Numbered from the stretch's first letter, positions 33,036 to 42,543 are shown. The stretch is 64,000 nucleotides of DNA from Paraburkholderia bryophila (GCF_013409255.1 NZ_JACCAS010000001.1:4092001-4156000), one strand, 5' to 3'. Notes: generated by a model from the letters alone, not told the origin. Made by a program: numbers and translations.

Positions 33036-34343
33036 TTACTCGATAGGAACGCTTAGCCGGTCGCGAGCTACGCAGACGTCGTTCTTGATGATGTAGCACT
33101 CAACGTAATGGTCGCCGTGAAAGTTCGCAGTCTCTTTTCGCTCGCGACATCCTTCGTCGCGAAGAATTTTTCCGCGAACCTGCGAGCGACGGATGGCCTC
33201 CGGACCCACGTTGCGAACCTTCCACTTGACTTCGTAGGGCTCGGCGACATCGCATCTAAGAATGTGAAAGCGCAACGACATGCCATGTTTGAGCCATGGG
33301 AAGTGCTGCATTACCGAGCGCAGGAGGCCGCGGTCACTGTTGCCCGAAAACTCGCAACCGATTTCTAGATTCCTGCGGATATCGACTGGATACTTGTCTT
33401 CGATGAACTCTTCAGCACCCTCGCCGGCATCCTTGACAACAGTAATGGTTTCGCTTGCAAAGGCGCGCGGAATTTTTATTTCAAGCGGAAAGTCGCGTCC
33501 GAAGACCTCGCGCCAGAGCTTCGCACGCTTTCGTTCGGCATCCGCATCGCGGGCTTCGATGCATGTCAATGCCGCCTTCTTCGCCTTTCGGTGGAAGTTT
33601 CCCTTACTGTGAATATGTGCCTGACTGCCTGGCGCACGCCAGTAATCTTTCTGTTCGAGGTCGGCCAGGAAGGTGAAGAGCGCGGCGAAGAGTGAAGGAT
33701 ACGAGCCATAAGACTTATCGTCGTAGTCCTTGGAGTTCTCGAAAAAGCGATAGCAGAGGGTGTCGATGAGAATGCCGCTCATCGGTGCGCCATGTTCGTT
33801 CTTCCACGAACGCAGCATTTTGCACGCGTGCTTGTAGATGCGGTTCGTACGAGTGTTCATGGCATGCATCGCAGCCATTTCCTGCTGTGGGCGCGTTAGC
33901 TTCCAGTCGCCGCCGTCGTTTGTGTCCGGATGAAGATAGTCGTTTGTCTCTTTCCGATAGAAAGCTGGCAGCACTTCGACCTTGAACTTGGCAAACTGCA
34001 CCACAACGACTTGGCCGTCACCTTTGATTTCAGTGTTGACGTAGCGGACCTTGAGTGAATCGCGAACTACCTGAAGAAGCTGGGAGGGACCATTGCCTTC
34101 CCGACGCCGGTGTCGCTCATAGAGTTCCCAAGGCAACTCAAACAGCATGTCGAGGTCGCTGACGCCATGAATCGCGGTGTGGCGCCCGTATGACCCAACT
34201 TGGAGGGAATGAGCGTTGTTCGAATCCGCGTTGTAGAAGTTTTTGTTGAGACGGGTGGTAATGTTCTGGTAGGACGTCGAGATGTCGCCGGCATTGCCCA
34301 CAGAGATGTTTTTTCGGAACTGCTCGAAGAGGGCGTAGCTCAT
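33036..34343 (-). CDS. CD-NTase (cGAS/DncV-like nucleotidyltransferase) of a CBASS locus
   Basis: The protein has 435 residues from MSYALFEQFRKNI. The active site is G50-S51 (VGSYGRHTAI), the DxD pair D63/D65 (VSDLDMLFELP) and a third acidic residue in FKVEVLPAF (E123 in place of the usual Asp). The helical core contains RPQQEMAAMHAMN and MLRSWKNEHG. The C-terminal about 110 residues (HGMSLRFHILRCDVAEPYEVKWKVRNVGPEA...GDHYVECYIIKNDVC) resemble the AGS-C/SMODS C-terminal sensor domain. It would make a cyclic oligonucleotide on infection and activate the SLATT effector. The ATG overlaps the SLATT stop (ATGA). Confidence 0.88.
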   Translation of the reverse strand: MSYALFEQFRKNISVGNAGDISTSYQNITTRLNKNFYNADSNNAHSLQVGSYGRHTAIHGVSDLDMLFELPWELYERHRRREGNGPSQLLQVVRDSLKVRYVNTEIKGDGQVVVVQFAKFKVEVLPAFYRKETNDYLHPDTNDGGDWKLTRPQQEMAAMHAMNTRTNRIYKHACKMLRSWKNEHGAPMSGILIDTLCYRFFENSKDYDDKSYGSYPSLFAALFTFLADLEQKDYWRAPGSQAHIHSKGNFHRKAKKAALTCIEARDADAERKRAKLWREVFGRDFPLEIKIPRAFASETITVVKDAGEGAEEFIEDKYPVDIRRNLEIGCEFSGNSDRGLLRSVMQHFPWLKHGMSLRFHILRCDVAEPYEVKWKVRNVGPEAIRRSQVRGKILRDEGCRERKETANFHGDHYVECYIIKNDVCVARDRLSVPIE

Positions 34344-34960
34344 GTCTTGCAAGGCTGCGAGTTGAAAACAATCGAGATGATGGCGGGGTGCAAGTAGAGC
34401 ACAGCGGCCAAGGCAAGCAAAATCACGAGCGTTACCCACGCACCGAACGGTACCTTGTCGCGGAAAAGGCTGAAGTTAAGTTCATCGTCAATCCAGCCAA
34501 TCTGGTGCTGCCAAAAAAACTTCACATGGGCATGCCAGTGCGCAAGGAAAATCTGCTTCGATACGGACGCGCCGGCTGCAGCGTCAACGATTTCCATGCG
34601 CCTCTCGGCGAAAACCGTGACGTCGGCGTCAACAGACTGAGCCTTTACCTCGGCATATAGGTCCCTTAGCTGGTTGTAGGACCGGGTCAACGATACGCCG
34701 GCGTCGTCGTATTTCTGCTTGTCGGAGTTATAAAACGTGACGTAAAGCGTGAGAGCAGAAGCAATAACAAGCGTGGCCGATATGCCTGCCGCTGCGAGCG
34801 CAGGGAAAATGAGCGCATACACGCCGATGATGAAGGCGATGACGTTAATCCAACCGGGTGCTTTTTCGACGATGTCCAACGTCGAGAAGTGAAGCTTCGC
34901 ACCAAACCCGATGTTGTAGCCGCTCTCAGCAAGCAATCGGAGCAAGTCATTCTTCTTCAT
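34340..34960 (-). CDS. SLATT-domain two-helix membrane effector of CBASS
   Basis: The protein has 206 residues. The N-terminal helix (LLAESGYNIGFGAKLHFSTLDIVEKA) precedes two adjacent membrane segments (WINVIAFIIGVYALIFPALA; SATLVIASALTLYVTFYN) and a long cytosolic helical part (YDDAGVSLTRSYNQLRDLYAEVKAQ). A further hydrophobic helix is at the C-terminus (WVTLVILLALAAVLYLHPAI). This is the SLATT layout: SMODS-associated pore-forming effectors that kill the infected cell by membrane damage. It is the first gene of the locus and overlaps the CD-NTase by four bases. No Cap2/Cap3 ubiquitin-like genes are present, so it would be a minimal CBASS. Confidence 0.82.
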   Translation of the reverse strand: MKKNDLLRLLAESGYNIGFGAKLHFSTLDIVEKAPGWINVIAFIIGVYALIFPALAAAGISATLVIASALTLYVTFYNSDKQKYDDAGVSLTRSYNQLRDLYAEVKAQSVDADVTVFAERRMEIVDAAAGASVSKQIFLAHWHAHVKFFWQHQIGWIDDELNFSLFRDKVPFGAWVTLVILLALAAVLYLHPAIISIVFNSQPCKT

Positions 34961-35742
34961 CTTTCGTCCGAATCCTGCGCCCCGACTGGCGCGTCTCTCA
35001 TGGGTTTTCTTTATCTTGGTGACGTGCTCTGGGAAGTCTTAAGTGCGGAAGGGTCTCAGCAAAGTTGGTCATCTTTGCCGACCGCAGCAATTTACCGGTT
35101 GATACTACTGCAATGCTATAAACATTGACAGTCTTTTGGGGGCGGCGAAAACGTGATGATAGTTGATGCGAAATGAATATTGCTTCCATACGGAGCTAGG
35201 AGCTATCGTAGATGTCTGGCGGTTCGTGCAATAGGTTTGTAAAGGTTCTAAAACCATTTTCCTATGTCCAGATGTCGGGTCGGCCGACGCACCAAGGACA
35301 TTGGGAATGAAACTGAAAAAATGATACGAACGCAGCAACAGCGCGTGTGGCAGTGGCAGAGACGACTGTCCAGTCCATCACCCATGCCAACCACCACGAA
35401 CGGCGGTCCAAGCCCGGAATAAACGTGTCCTCGGTCTTGCCTGACATGTCTTTGACGGCAATTCACCCCGGCAGGGGAGGTATTAGCCAAGATGTGACGG
35501 ACCTCTCACTACTTCTTGGCACCACGGACGTCTGGTAGCGAGCTGACGCGAGACATCGTACATCCACCGGGAGCTCGGTCCAAGTTAGGCGGCAATGGTG
35601 CGCTCCGGAAAGGTCCCGTCAAAACGACCGCCTGCTAGCACAGCGTGGTACTTCGTCTGGGAGGCGACTTGTGTTGGAAATGACGTATCCATCGCGCATC
35701 TACTATCCGGTCGCGATGATGAACTAGCCGTTGAGCCGATAG
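34961..35742. other. 782-bp region without a convincing gene
   Basis: The region holds the CBASS promoter at its left end. One plus-strand frame from 35595 (MVRSGKVPSKRPPASTAWYF) has mixed codon bias and is overlapped by others. No terminator-like hairpin with a T-run was seen. Confidence 0.35.
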
Positions 35743-36012
35743 GTGACCGCTCGCGTGAACAAAGGCGAGCCGTCAAAGCGCATCTGGGCCGCAGACGAGC
35801 TGGTTCTGGCAGATGTCCGAAAGACGCAACGCGTCGTACGCCAAAGCCGAAATTTTGCAAGCTACAACGCCAAGATGCCTTTTATCCCCGCTTGTCCTAT
35901 TCTAAATCCGGCGGAGAGGTCCGGAATGGTCACGTTAATTCGTATGATGAAAAAGAAGAATGCCCGAGAAATCGGTTTTGCTACGCACTCCACAGGTGGC
36001 CCGTATGAGTGA
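35743..36012 (+). CDS. small hypothetical protein, first gene of the matrixin operon
   Basis: The frame has 89 codons (KRIWAADELVLADVRKTQRV, VRQSRNFASYNAKMPFIPAC, PILNPAERSGMVTLIRMMKK). The start is GTG at 35743 or 35755; neither has a good ribosome-binding site, and a stop lies directly before the first. Its end overlaps the next start by eight bases (ATGAGTGA), which argues for real translation. It is unrecognised. Confidence 0.45.
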   Translation: MTARVNKGEPSKRIWAADELVLADVRKTQRVVRQSRNFASYNAKMPFIPACPILNPAERSGMVTLIRMMKKKNAREIGFATHSTGGPYE

Positions 36013-36592
36013 GCCAAGCACCGCTCAGCAAGGTATTGCGACTGCACTCAAAGAGCAGTTGCTGCTTGTTTCGTCGCTAGTGCTTTTTGCCGGTATCGTC
36101 ACAACCGACACTTACTACTCGGCCTTTGGCCTCCGGTACCAATTTCTAGACATCGCGCCGGAGCACTTGCTCTACCGAGGGGTACGGGCTCTGACAGACA
36201 GTATCGCGTTAGCGATTGCCTATTTTGTTGCGATTTTCTGGCTAGCCGGCGGAGCGTCTGCTTCAAAGCGACTGCTGGGAAGATGGCAGGATTGGGTGGA
36301 GTTAATCACATATCTTGTTTTGGTCGGTCTCGCTACAACCGCATATTTCGCTGCTATCGGAGAAGGTCGACTACAAGCAGAGCGAGACATATCGATTGCG
36401 ACCACGACCTTGCCAACGGTTGAAGAAATCAAGGGCGAAAAAGATGTGGAGTTACCGTTCGTCGGATATCGAGTGTTGCTGGCAGGTAAAGACATGATTG
36501 CGATGTTCAAGCCTACGGCCAACGCAACAGAGGTTCCCTTCGTGCACATTTTAAAAAGAGACGATGTCCATGAACTTGTCCTCGCGCGCTAG
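36005..36592 (+). CDS. membrane protein, three helices plus soluble domain
   Basis: The protein has 195 residues from MSEPSTAQQGIATALKEQLL. Hydrophobic segments are LLLVSSLVLFAGIV, SIALAIAYFVAIFWLAGGA and ELITYLVLVGLATTAYFAAI. The C-terminal 70 residues are soluble, probably outside the cytoplasm (PTVEEIKGEKDVELPFVGYR...VPFVHILKRDDVHEL). The family is unrecognised. It overlaps both neighbours (8 and 29 bases), so its product likely acts with the secreted metallopeptidase that follows. Confidence 0.7.
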   Translation: MSEPSTAQQGIATALKEQLLLVSSLVLFAGIVTTDTYYSAFGLRYQFLDIAPEHLLYRGVRALTDSIALAIAYFVAIFWLAGGASASKRLLGRWQDWVELITYLVLVGLATTAYFAAIGEGRLQAERDISIATTTLPTVEEIKGEKDVELPFVGYRVLLAGKDMIAMFKPTANATEVPFVHILKRDDVHELVLAR

Positions 36593-37790
36593 TTACCTGG
36601 TGGCTTGTCTTGCCGCCTGTTCTGTAACGCCTGCATCTGCTGACACGCTGACGCTTGCGGATTCCGTCGTCTACGGCCGGGTGAGCCGAATGGGACCGAA
36701 GAGCATCCAGTTTATGAACGGATGCATGAAAGATTCGGTAAAGGAGTTTCCCGTCGACTCGATTCGCCGTATCGAAATCAATGGCTCGTGCCTCCCGAAA
36801 CCGCCAAAACCATACAGTGCCGGCGGTGCCCTGTGCGACAAGTCCAAACTTCTATACCGCGTTGAGTTCAATGACTCACGGCCACCTGCATATGCATCTC
36901 AAGTTGAATTCGCTAATGCGCGAGTTCACTTCGTGGACCCAGATGGTTTGCAGGTACACCACGATAACCTCAAAAAGGTTGCGGCGATTAGCCGGCAATT
37001 GGTCTGTGATTCGGCGATTCCTGCGCAGGAGAAACAGCCTCCGAGTGTCTGCACTGAGCCAGTACAGTGGGCCGTAAACTTCAGTTACGAGCCTGTCATG
37101 GGAAACCGTATTTTCACGCAAGGGTTCTCGTTCTATCTGGTCGATGACGACGGGCACCCAATTGCGACGGGCGATGAGATTTCGGATACAGTCAGAAAGT
37201 CGTTTCAGATTGCGCTTACATGGTGGACGAGCGCTATCTATGACCGCAAAGCTACTTTATCGCCGGACGCACGGGCTGCAATCGAGAAGATGGTGTCCCA
37301 TAGCGAAAGCGGCGGCTACGTTTTGCTCACTCCTCCACAGGTGATACAGAAAGGTTGCCCGGACGGCGCCACATTCGTCGTTCGGTACGCGAAAAAGTCA
37401 GACGCCCCGTTCCGTGACGCGTCAGACGGGTCAATAAAAGCGGCTCGCGCCGAGGTAGAAGGCCGGACGCTTCTTGTAAACGGCGTCGACTACCCGTGCT
37501 GGAAGGCCGAGCCAAAAAAAGTGATAGCACTCCCACCCGACACTATGAGCAAATCGGAGTGCTTCAATCTGGTTCCCGTAATGACACACGAACTGGGACA
37601 CGCGTTCGGCCTAGAGGGCCACAAGGACGACCCAAACGCGCCGTCCGTCATGGACTCCGTGATACGAATGGAAGCACCCTATCCAACTGCTGCCGATGCA
37701 GATTCGCTTGTTACCGTGCTTACGAAGCCTATCCAAGGCATGCTGCCTGGGCGCATCGATGCAGACGGACGTGGAGTGCGCCTCAAATAG
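36564..37790 (+). CDS. exported zinc metallopeptidase of matrixin type
   Basis: The protein has 408 residues. The signal peptide (SSRASYLVACLAACSVTPASA-D) is followed by a small beta domain (VVYGRVSRMGPKSIQFMNGCMKD) and a Cys-containing middle. The catalytic motif THELGHAFGLEGH (HExxHxxGxxH) is followed by SVMDS, the Met-turn. The zinc ligands and catalytic Glu are intact. It should act in the periplasm or outside. The start ATG at 36564 is six bases before another ATG at 36570. Last gene of a three-gene overlapping operon; the substrate is unknown. Confidence 0.8.
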   Translation: MSMNLSSRASYLVACLAACSVTPASADTLTLADSVVYGRVSRMGPKSIQFMNGCMKDSVKEFPVDSIRRIEINGSCLPKPPKPYSAGGALCDKSKLLYRVEFNDSRPPAYASQVEFANARVHFVDPDGLQVHHDNLKKVAAISRQLVCDSAIPAQEKQPPSVCTEPVQWAVNFSYEPVMGNRIFTQGFSFYLVDDDGHPIATGDEISDTVRKSFQIALTWWTSAIYDRKATLSPDARAAIEKMVSHSESGGYVLLTPPQVIQKGCPDGATFVVRYAKKSDAPFRDASDGSIKAARAEVEGRTLLVNGVDYPCWKAEPKKVIALPPDTMSKSECFNLVPVMTHELGHAFGLEGHKDDPNAPSVMDSVIRMEAPYPTAADADSLVTVLTKPIQGMLPGRIDADGRGVRLK

Positions 37791-37926
37791 ACCTCAAAAA
37801 CTGCGTTTGTATGGGACGCTACGACTGCATGGATGGGCCACCACAGCGCGACCACTGACAGCCAAGCAGTCCCGCTGCAGACCAAGGTGAACGTCGGCAT
37901 ATCCCCAGTCGCAGTCACGATAGCGT

Positions 37927-38367
37927 TTGGATGAGGGGAGGGCTTTCGAGCAGAAAGATGTGGATGCGCTAAAAGCAGCGCTTGGTGCAAAGACGCATTT
38001 CTATTTCGAAGGATTCGAGCGCGGCATCAATGCTTTGTTTCGCCTCTCCGTCGACGACCTCATTGGTAGCGAGTATGTCCGGTTGCGAGGGACGGTAGAC
38101 GACGCCATTCAGGTTCGAAACAAGATATTTCACGGCCAGCTTACCGACCGCTGCTTGCAGCGGGAGGACCTGATGGAAATAGTTGACGGCGTCAGGCGAT
38201 GGTGTGAGTTGCTTGCTACGACGGCCGAAAGGGAAATTGGATACGACGGTTTCGGTAGATATTCGTTTCGGAAGGGGCGGCCGAATCTCACGGACGGTTA
38301 TAGGCTTCGGCTGGACAGTATCGAACAACATAAGCAATTCCTGCATGCTCACGTTCGGCGGCGTTGA
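37927..38367 (+). CDS. HEPN-domain protein, possibly 5'-truncated
   Basis: The frame has 146 codons. DDAIQVRNKIFHGQLTDRCL contains R-N-K-I-F-H, the Rx4H motif of HEPN ribonucleases, set in an all-helical context (DALKAALGAKTHFYFEGFER; REDLMEIVDGVRRWCELL). HEPN proteins act as RNA-cleaving toxins in toxin-antitoxin and abortive systems. Only TTG (37927) or GTG (37960) starts are available, a stop lies two codons upstream, and the usual first helix seems short, so the 5' end may be missing. It is convergent with the large STAND gene. Confidence 0.55.
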   Translation: MDEGRAFEQKDVDALKAALGAKTHFYFEGFERGINALFRLSVDDLIGSEYVRLRGTVDDAIQVRNKIFHGQLTDRCLQREDLMEIVDGVRRWCELLATTAEREIGYDGFGRYSFRKGRPNLTDGYRLRLDSIEQHKQFLHAHVRRR

Positions 38368-38430
38368 AGCCACCGCCTCCGGTTCATGGCTACTGCAGTC
38401 GTTCGACCATGCAGCGGGCCAACAGTCCCG

Positions 38431-41400
38431 TCAGCATTGCAGGAAGTCAGAAGTCAAAAGATGACCTCGCTCGTCGATGAGCAGCTCTCTTCGAACGTTT
38501 CCAGTCTCTCGCAGTAGCCAGTGTCCATTCTCGCTAAGCATCGGGCCGTCGCTGCCGACCAGTGGCTTTAGCATCACGAGCAGTTCGTCGCGTGCGTAGT
38601 TACGTAGCATGTTTGCAACTGAGCGGATGTTATCGAGGTTCAGAGGCGCAGCAAGTACCCTCTGGATGAACAGCACGTGGAGTTGGGTGAATGCCGGGTC
38701 GCTCACGGTGCGCAACTGGTAGAAGAGTTCATCCTGCTTGACGAGTTTCGACGATGCAAGACGTAGAAGTCTATCTGGCGGCACCAGATTCAGCGCGTCG
38801 GCGAACACTTTCGGTAACATGGGTGCGAGGATTGAGCTATCAATCATCATGTCATAGAGCGGCGCATGGAATCCAATCAAACTCGCCATGCCATCGAGGA
38901 TAGCTTTTGCTTTCTCTTCATCGCCAGCGAGTGGGCCGAGAACTGTGGCCACCGCTACGTCAGGCAAGAGTTTTATTGCGGCTGGTGAGTGATGTTCGTC
39001 CCAATCCTGAACGAACTGGGCTGCGATGTACCAGATTTCGAATGGTAGCGGTCCTTCTGGACCCGCCACCGAGAAACCTTGGCCAGTCTCCTTCATCCAC
39101 TCAATGTACGATTTAAGAAACCGGTACCCCAAGTAATGGCCGAAAATGGTCGGTTTGCTCAGACACTGTCGGACCAACGCGAGCAGTCCGGCGGGTCTCA
39201 CGCGCGCGAGCGCCTCAATAAGACTCTCACCGACTTTGGGTGTGATTCCTTTGTCGCGTCCATCCGGATGAATCAGCCTGGACATAAGCTCGTCCGCTAG
39301 CGACGCTGGCGGGTTCACCAGAAACCGCATAGCTTCCAGTGCATGGATGCGTTGGTGGCCTCCCAAAGCCGCAGGCACATGTTTCAGAAGCTCCGGCAGG
39401 ATGTTCGCGCCATACCGTGCAATCAGAACTCGCCAGCCAGTCTCGTGGTACCCATTGGCTATCCATTGATAGGCGGTCGCATCGTCAACCTCGAGGCTGA
39501 GGGTTTCGGCTAAACGATGGTGCTGCTTCGTCCCGGGCACGGCGAAAGCCACCTTCTGAAATTTCGCCGTCCAGTCGGCGCCTAGTTGGGGGATGACCAT
39601 GCCCAATACCTCTTGGGCGTTGGTGGACATTGATGGAAAGCGCGCGAGCAGTTCTTCGAACACCTGCGAATTTCCGCACGAGACAAGCACGCGATTTATT
39701 TGCCACCAGCCTACGAACGACCCTTCAGGGTTTTTGGGATAGTTCGCGGCCAGCCAGTGTGCCAGTTCAACGTTCACGCCACGGTCGCTAATGAAGCGCA
39801 GGTACTCCGGGGTTTTCTCGATGAGAGGCTGGAGATGTTCACTGCCCCATTTCGGGGTGACCCCGCCACACGCCATCGCTGTAGCGACCGCAAGTTTGGC
39901 GTCTAGCCGATTGTCGTGAAACATCTGCTCAAGCCATGTCAGCCATCGGGCATCGCCCTTGGCTGCGATTGATTCGATAACCGTGATGACGCCCGCAGGC
40001 GGCTTCGACTTCGCGAGACCGAGCCAGCTATCTAGGGCAGCTTTGCAGTCGAAGAGGATTGAGGGGTCGAGCGCCTTCGTGAGCGCCGGAACGTGTAGTC
40101 GTCCGGCGGAAACTTCGCTGATTACGTCGAGCGCTTTTCGTACCAAGGATGGCTTGCCTGAGAGTAGGGCCGCGGTGGCCGCACGACAGCGCACAGGTAG
40201 GTGCGGATTCAAGAACATCGCCGCGACTTCTGCCAGGAAGGTAGTGTCCATCGTCGCCTGTCCGCGGCTGGAATCGAGGGCCGCAGCCAGTACGGCATCT
40301 TTGCTAACCGTCTTCGAAATCATGTCGAGCGAGACGCATTCGCCTGATTCTAGTGCGAGACTGATGCTCTCACGCGTATCCAGGCTGATGACTGCCTCTT
40401 CGATTCGGGCCGTGCGGAATAGACCAACGCCGGACAGCCAACTCCAATAGAGGTCGTGGACCGGGATGGCAAGACGGTCTCGTTCTGTGACAGTACCAAG
40501 CTTCTTCAGAACTGCGAGCGGATTGGGAAAACCTTTGGCCGTTGCCGCCTTTTGCAGTGTGGCCCGGAGGGCGTTGTATGACCGCTCACCCAAGAGGGAA
40601 ACGGAAGCTACAGAGTCTGACAGCACATCTTCAAACTGTTCCGGCAAGCTCTTTGATACGTGTTGATGGAATCGGGCAATCAGTTCACCCTGACTCGCGA
40701 GCGCGCCCCCGAGCAGCAGATAGAGAGACAACATCAGCGGAATGCGAAGAAGGTCCGCAAGGTCATCATTGAGCGCGTTGTCGGCAGGAAAGGCTTCATT
40801 TGCCGCGCGGCGAACGACTTCGGGGGAAAGTGGTTCGAGCGACCACCGCCGGAAAGAAGTGTTATTCGAGTCGGCAGCGCGGGCACATGCGACGACGCGC
40901 GTGTCTACAAGCTTGCGGAGGAGGATATCGCGCTCGGTCCCATCCTCACCGGTCGCAAACTCTGACCAGCCGTCAATGAAGACGCGGACGCGTGAATCGC
41001 GCAGGACCGCTTCCGGGCTGCAGCCCGGAAGCATGTCGCTCAGTTGCTGAAGCACCTCCTTGGCGGTGCGCAGCCCGCCCACAGAAAGGAGCAACGGTAT
41101 TGGCGAATCGTTTGCTTCGTGCGATGTACCCAGCAGTTGCTCTGCACTGCGCCAGAGGACGTGGCTTTTGCCAGAACCAGGTGCTGCGTAGATTAAGTGG
41201 TGGAGTTCCGACTGGTCTAGTAGGTCGGTGGGCTGCAACCGGACTTGCTCATTTGAGTCAGGTGACGCATCGGTAATCCATCGGTCTGTACAGGAAAGCA
41301 GTTGCAGCGTCTCACGCACCGCAGGCGAAGTTCCGGGAAAGAGCTGCACCAGGGACGGCGGATTATTGTGGTCGTGAAGTTTTTTCGCTGTTGCCCAGAG

Positions 41401-42291
41401 GACAGGTTTTTCGACGAGGGGTGGGCTGACATGGCCAGGCGACGCCGCCTGTGGTTTGAGGGCAGCAGCGAGGAGGTCCGAGAACGGCTGCGAGGCAACC
41501 GCGTAGGCCGTTGCTTCGCGGAAAGTACTCTCAAACTTTGGGTAGTCGAGCCGGCGCTCGCCCTTGTGAATTGCCGTCTGAAGAACCACGCCGAGCAGGA
41601 CGTCGTACGCTTGCCTTGCCGCGCTAGGATGCGCTTGAACGGTTTCCCGGATTTCCACCAGACGTTCGCGGCTCCTTTCCTCGATTTCTTGCCATGAGAG
41701 TGCGCCGCACGCGAATACAAGGCGTTCGACCAAGCGCTCCATGAATTCCTTCGGGCTGCAACTCTGAAGGAATAGACCTAGGGTTCCTTCGGGAAAACGC
41801 ATCCGAAGCGCCCCCAGCAGGTCGGCCGGGTCGTCGAGGTCGCCACTGGCGAGCCGTTGCCAGAACTCGAGCGCTGGAATTCCACATGGAAGAGGTTCCT
41901 TGTTTTCTTTGCCGATGGGTGAGGTGGTTAGGAACGTCACCCGCACCCGACGTCCGGGGTTGGCCTCCTGCAAAGAGAAAAGAGATTCAATCGTTTTCAG
42001 GACGTCGGCTGAGTTCAGCGTGACAGACTTGGATTCGCTGGTTTCCTTAGCTTGGGTTGCATGCAATATCTGCTCAAGCCGGTCGGGAGAAGAGAGCAGC
42101 TCAGCATAGTCCTCTGCGACCTCGAGGTGCAGTTCGCCGTCCGATTCGAGCCGAATCCACGCCGCTAGCGATAGATGGAGCTGATAGATGTAGCCCCGCA
42201 GCGAAGCTGAGGCCTGTCTCGCCGCGTCAGCTTTTCCGACCGCCCATTGTGTGGGTCCGGGGCCGAATTTCGTAATCTTGTCGTCCGCCAT
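38431..42291 (-). CDS. Avs-like STAND NTPase with N-terminal PD-(D/E)xK nuclease
   Basis: The protein has 1286 residues. The N-terminal domain (RGYIYQLHLSLAAWIRLESD, LEVAEDYAE, HATQAKET) shows the GYxYQ, E...ED and QxK residues of the DUF4297/Cap4-like PD-(D/E)xK nuclease (E57, D61, Q80, K82). A STAND/NACHT-type ATPase follows, with P-loop APGSGKS (372-376) and Walker B VRVFIDGWSEF (D440). The remaining about 750 residues are helical, TPR/HEAT-like, the usual sensor region. This is the architecture of antiviral STAND (Avs) proteins, which recognise phage proteins and trigger DNA cleavage. GGAAG precedes the chosen ATG; an ATG 66 bases earlier is less likely. It is transcribed divergently from the PIN-like gene. 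Confidence 0.8.
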   Translation of the reverse strand: MADDKITKFGPGPTQWAVGKADAARQASASLRGYIYQLHLSLAAWIRLESDGELHLEVAEDYAELLSSPDRLEQILHATQAKETSESKSVTLNSADVLKTIESLFSLQEANPGRRVRVTFLTTSPIGKENKEPLPCGIPALEFWQRLASGDLDDPADLLGALRMRFPEGTLGLFLQSCSPKEFMERLVERLVFACGALSWQEIEERSRERLVEIRETVQAHPSAARQAYDVLLGVVLQTAIHKGERRLDYPKFESTFREATAYAVASQPFSDLLAAALKPQAASPGHVSPPLVEKPVLWATAKKLHDHNNPPSLVQLFPGTSPAVRETLQLLSCTDRWITDASPDSNEQVRLQPTDLLDQSELHHLIYAAPGSGKSHVLWRSAEQLLGTSHEANDSPIPLLLSVGGLRTAKEVLQQLSDMLPGCSPEAVLRDSRVRVFIDGWSEFATGEDGTERDILLRKLVDTRVVACARAADSNNTSFRRWSLEPLSPEVVRRAANEAFPADNALNDDLADLLRIPLMLSLYLLLGGALASQGELIARFHQHVSKSLPEQFEDVLSDSVASVSLLGERSYNALRATLQKAATAKGFPNPLAVLKKLGTVTERDRLAIPVHDLYWSWLSGVGLFRTARIEEAVISLDTRESISLALESGECVSLDMISKTVSKDAVLAAALDSSRGQATMDTTFLAEVAAMFLNPHLPVRCRAATAALLSGKPSLVRKALDVISEVSAGRLHVPALTKALDPSILFDCKAALDSWLGLAKSKPPAGVITVIESIAAKGDARWLTWLEQMFHDNRLDAKLAVATAMACGGVTPKWGSEHLQPLIEKTPEYLRFISDRGVNVELAHWLAANYPKNPEGSFVGWWQINRVLVSCGNSQVFEELLARFPSMSTNAQEVLGMVIPQLGADWTAKFQKVAFAVPGTKQHHRLAETLSLEVDDATAYQWIANGYHETGWRVLIARYGANILPELLKHVPAALGGHQRIHALEAMRFLVNPPASLADELMSRLIHPDGRDKGITPKVGESLIEALARVRPAGLLALVRQCLSKPTIFGHYLGYRFLKSYIEWMKETGQGFSVAGPEGPLPFEIWYIAAQFVQDWDEHHSPAAIKLLPDVAVATVLGPLAGDEEKAKAILDGMASLIGFHAPLYDMMIDSSILAPMLPKVFADALNLVPPDRLLRLASSKLVKQDELFYQLRTVSDPAFTQLHVLFIQRVLAAPLNLDNIRSVANMLRNYARDELLVMLKPLVGSDGPMLSENGHWLLRETGNVRRELLIDERGHLLTSDFLQC

Positions 42292-42543
42292 TTCTTCCGA
42301 TGTGCTTCGTCTGCTCGAGTTGGATTGAGGCCAGCATTGCGCACTAGGTGCGGCCATCCTTGCCTACATAGTATCTAATGTAGCCACTTCAGCGCACCGA
42401 CGCGCTGCAGCTAGCAAATCCGAGAACTCGTTTGGCGTCGCGCGCCCAACTTAAGAGGATTCAAACGACGTGCGAAACGCCGTATGCTCATAAGCCCACA
42501 CGTTCAGGCGTGCTTTTTCCCGTTCACTGTTTGGAATGCTTTT

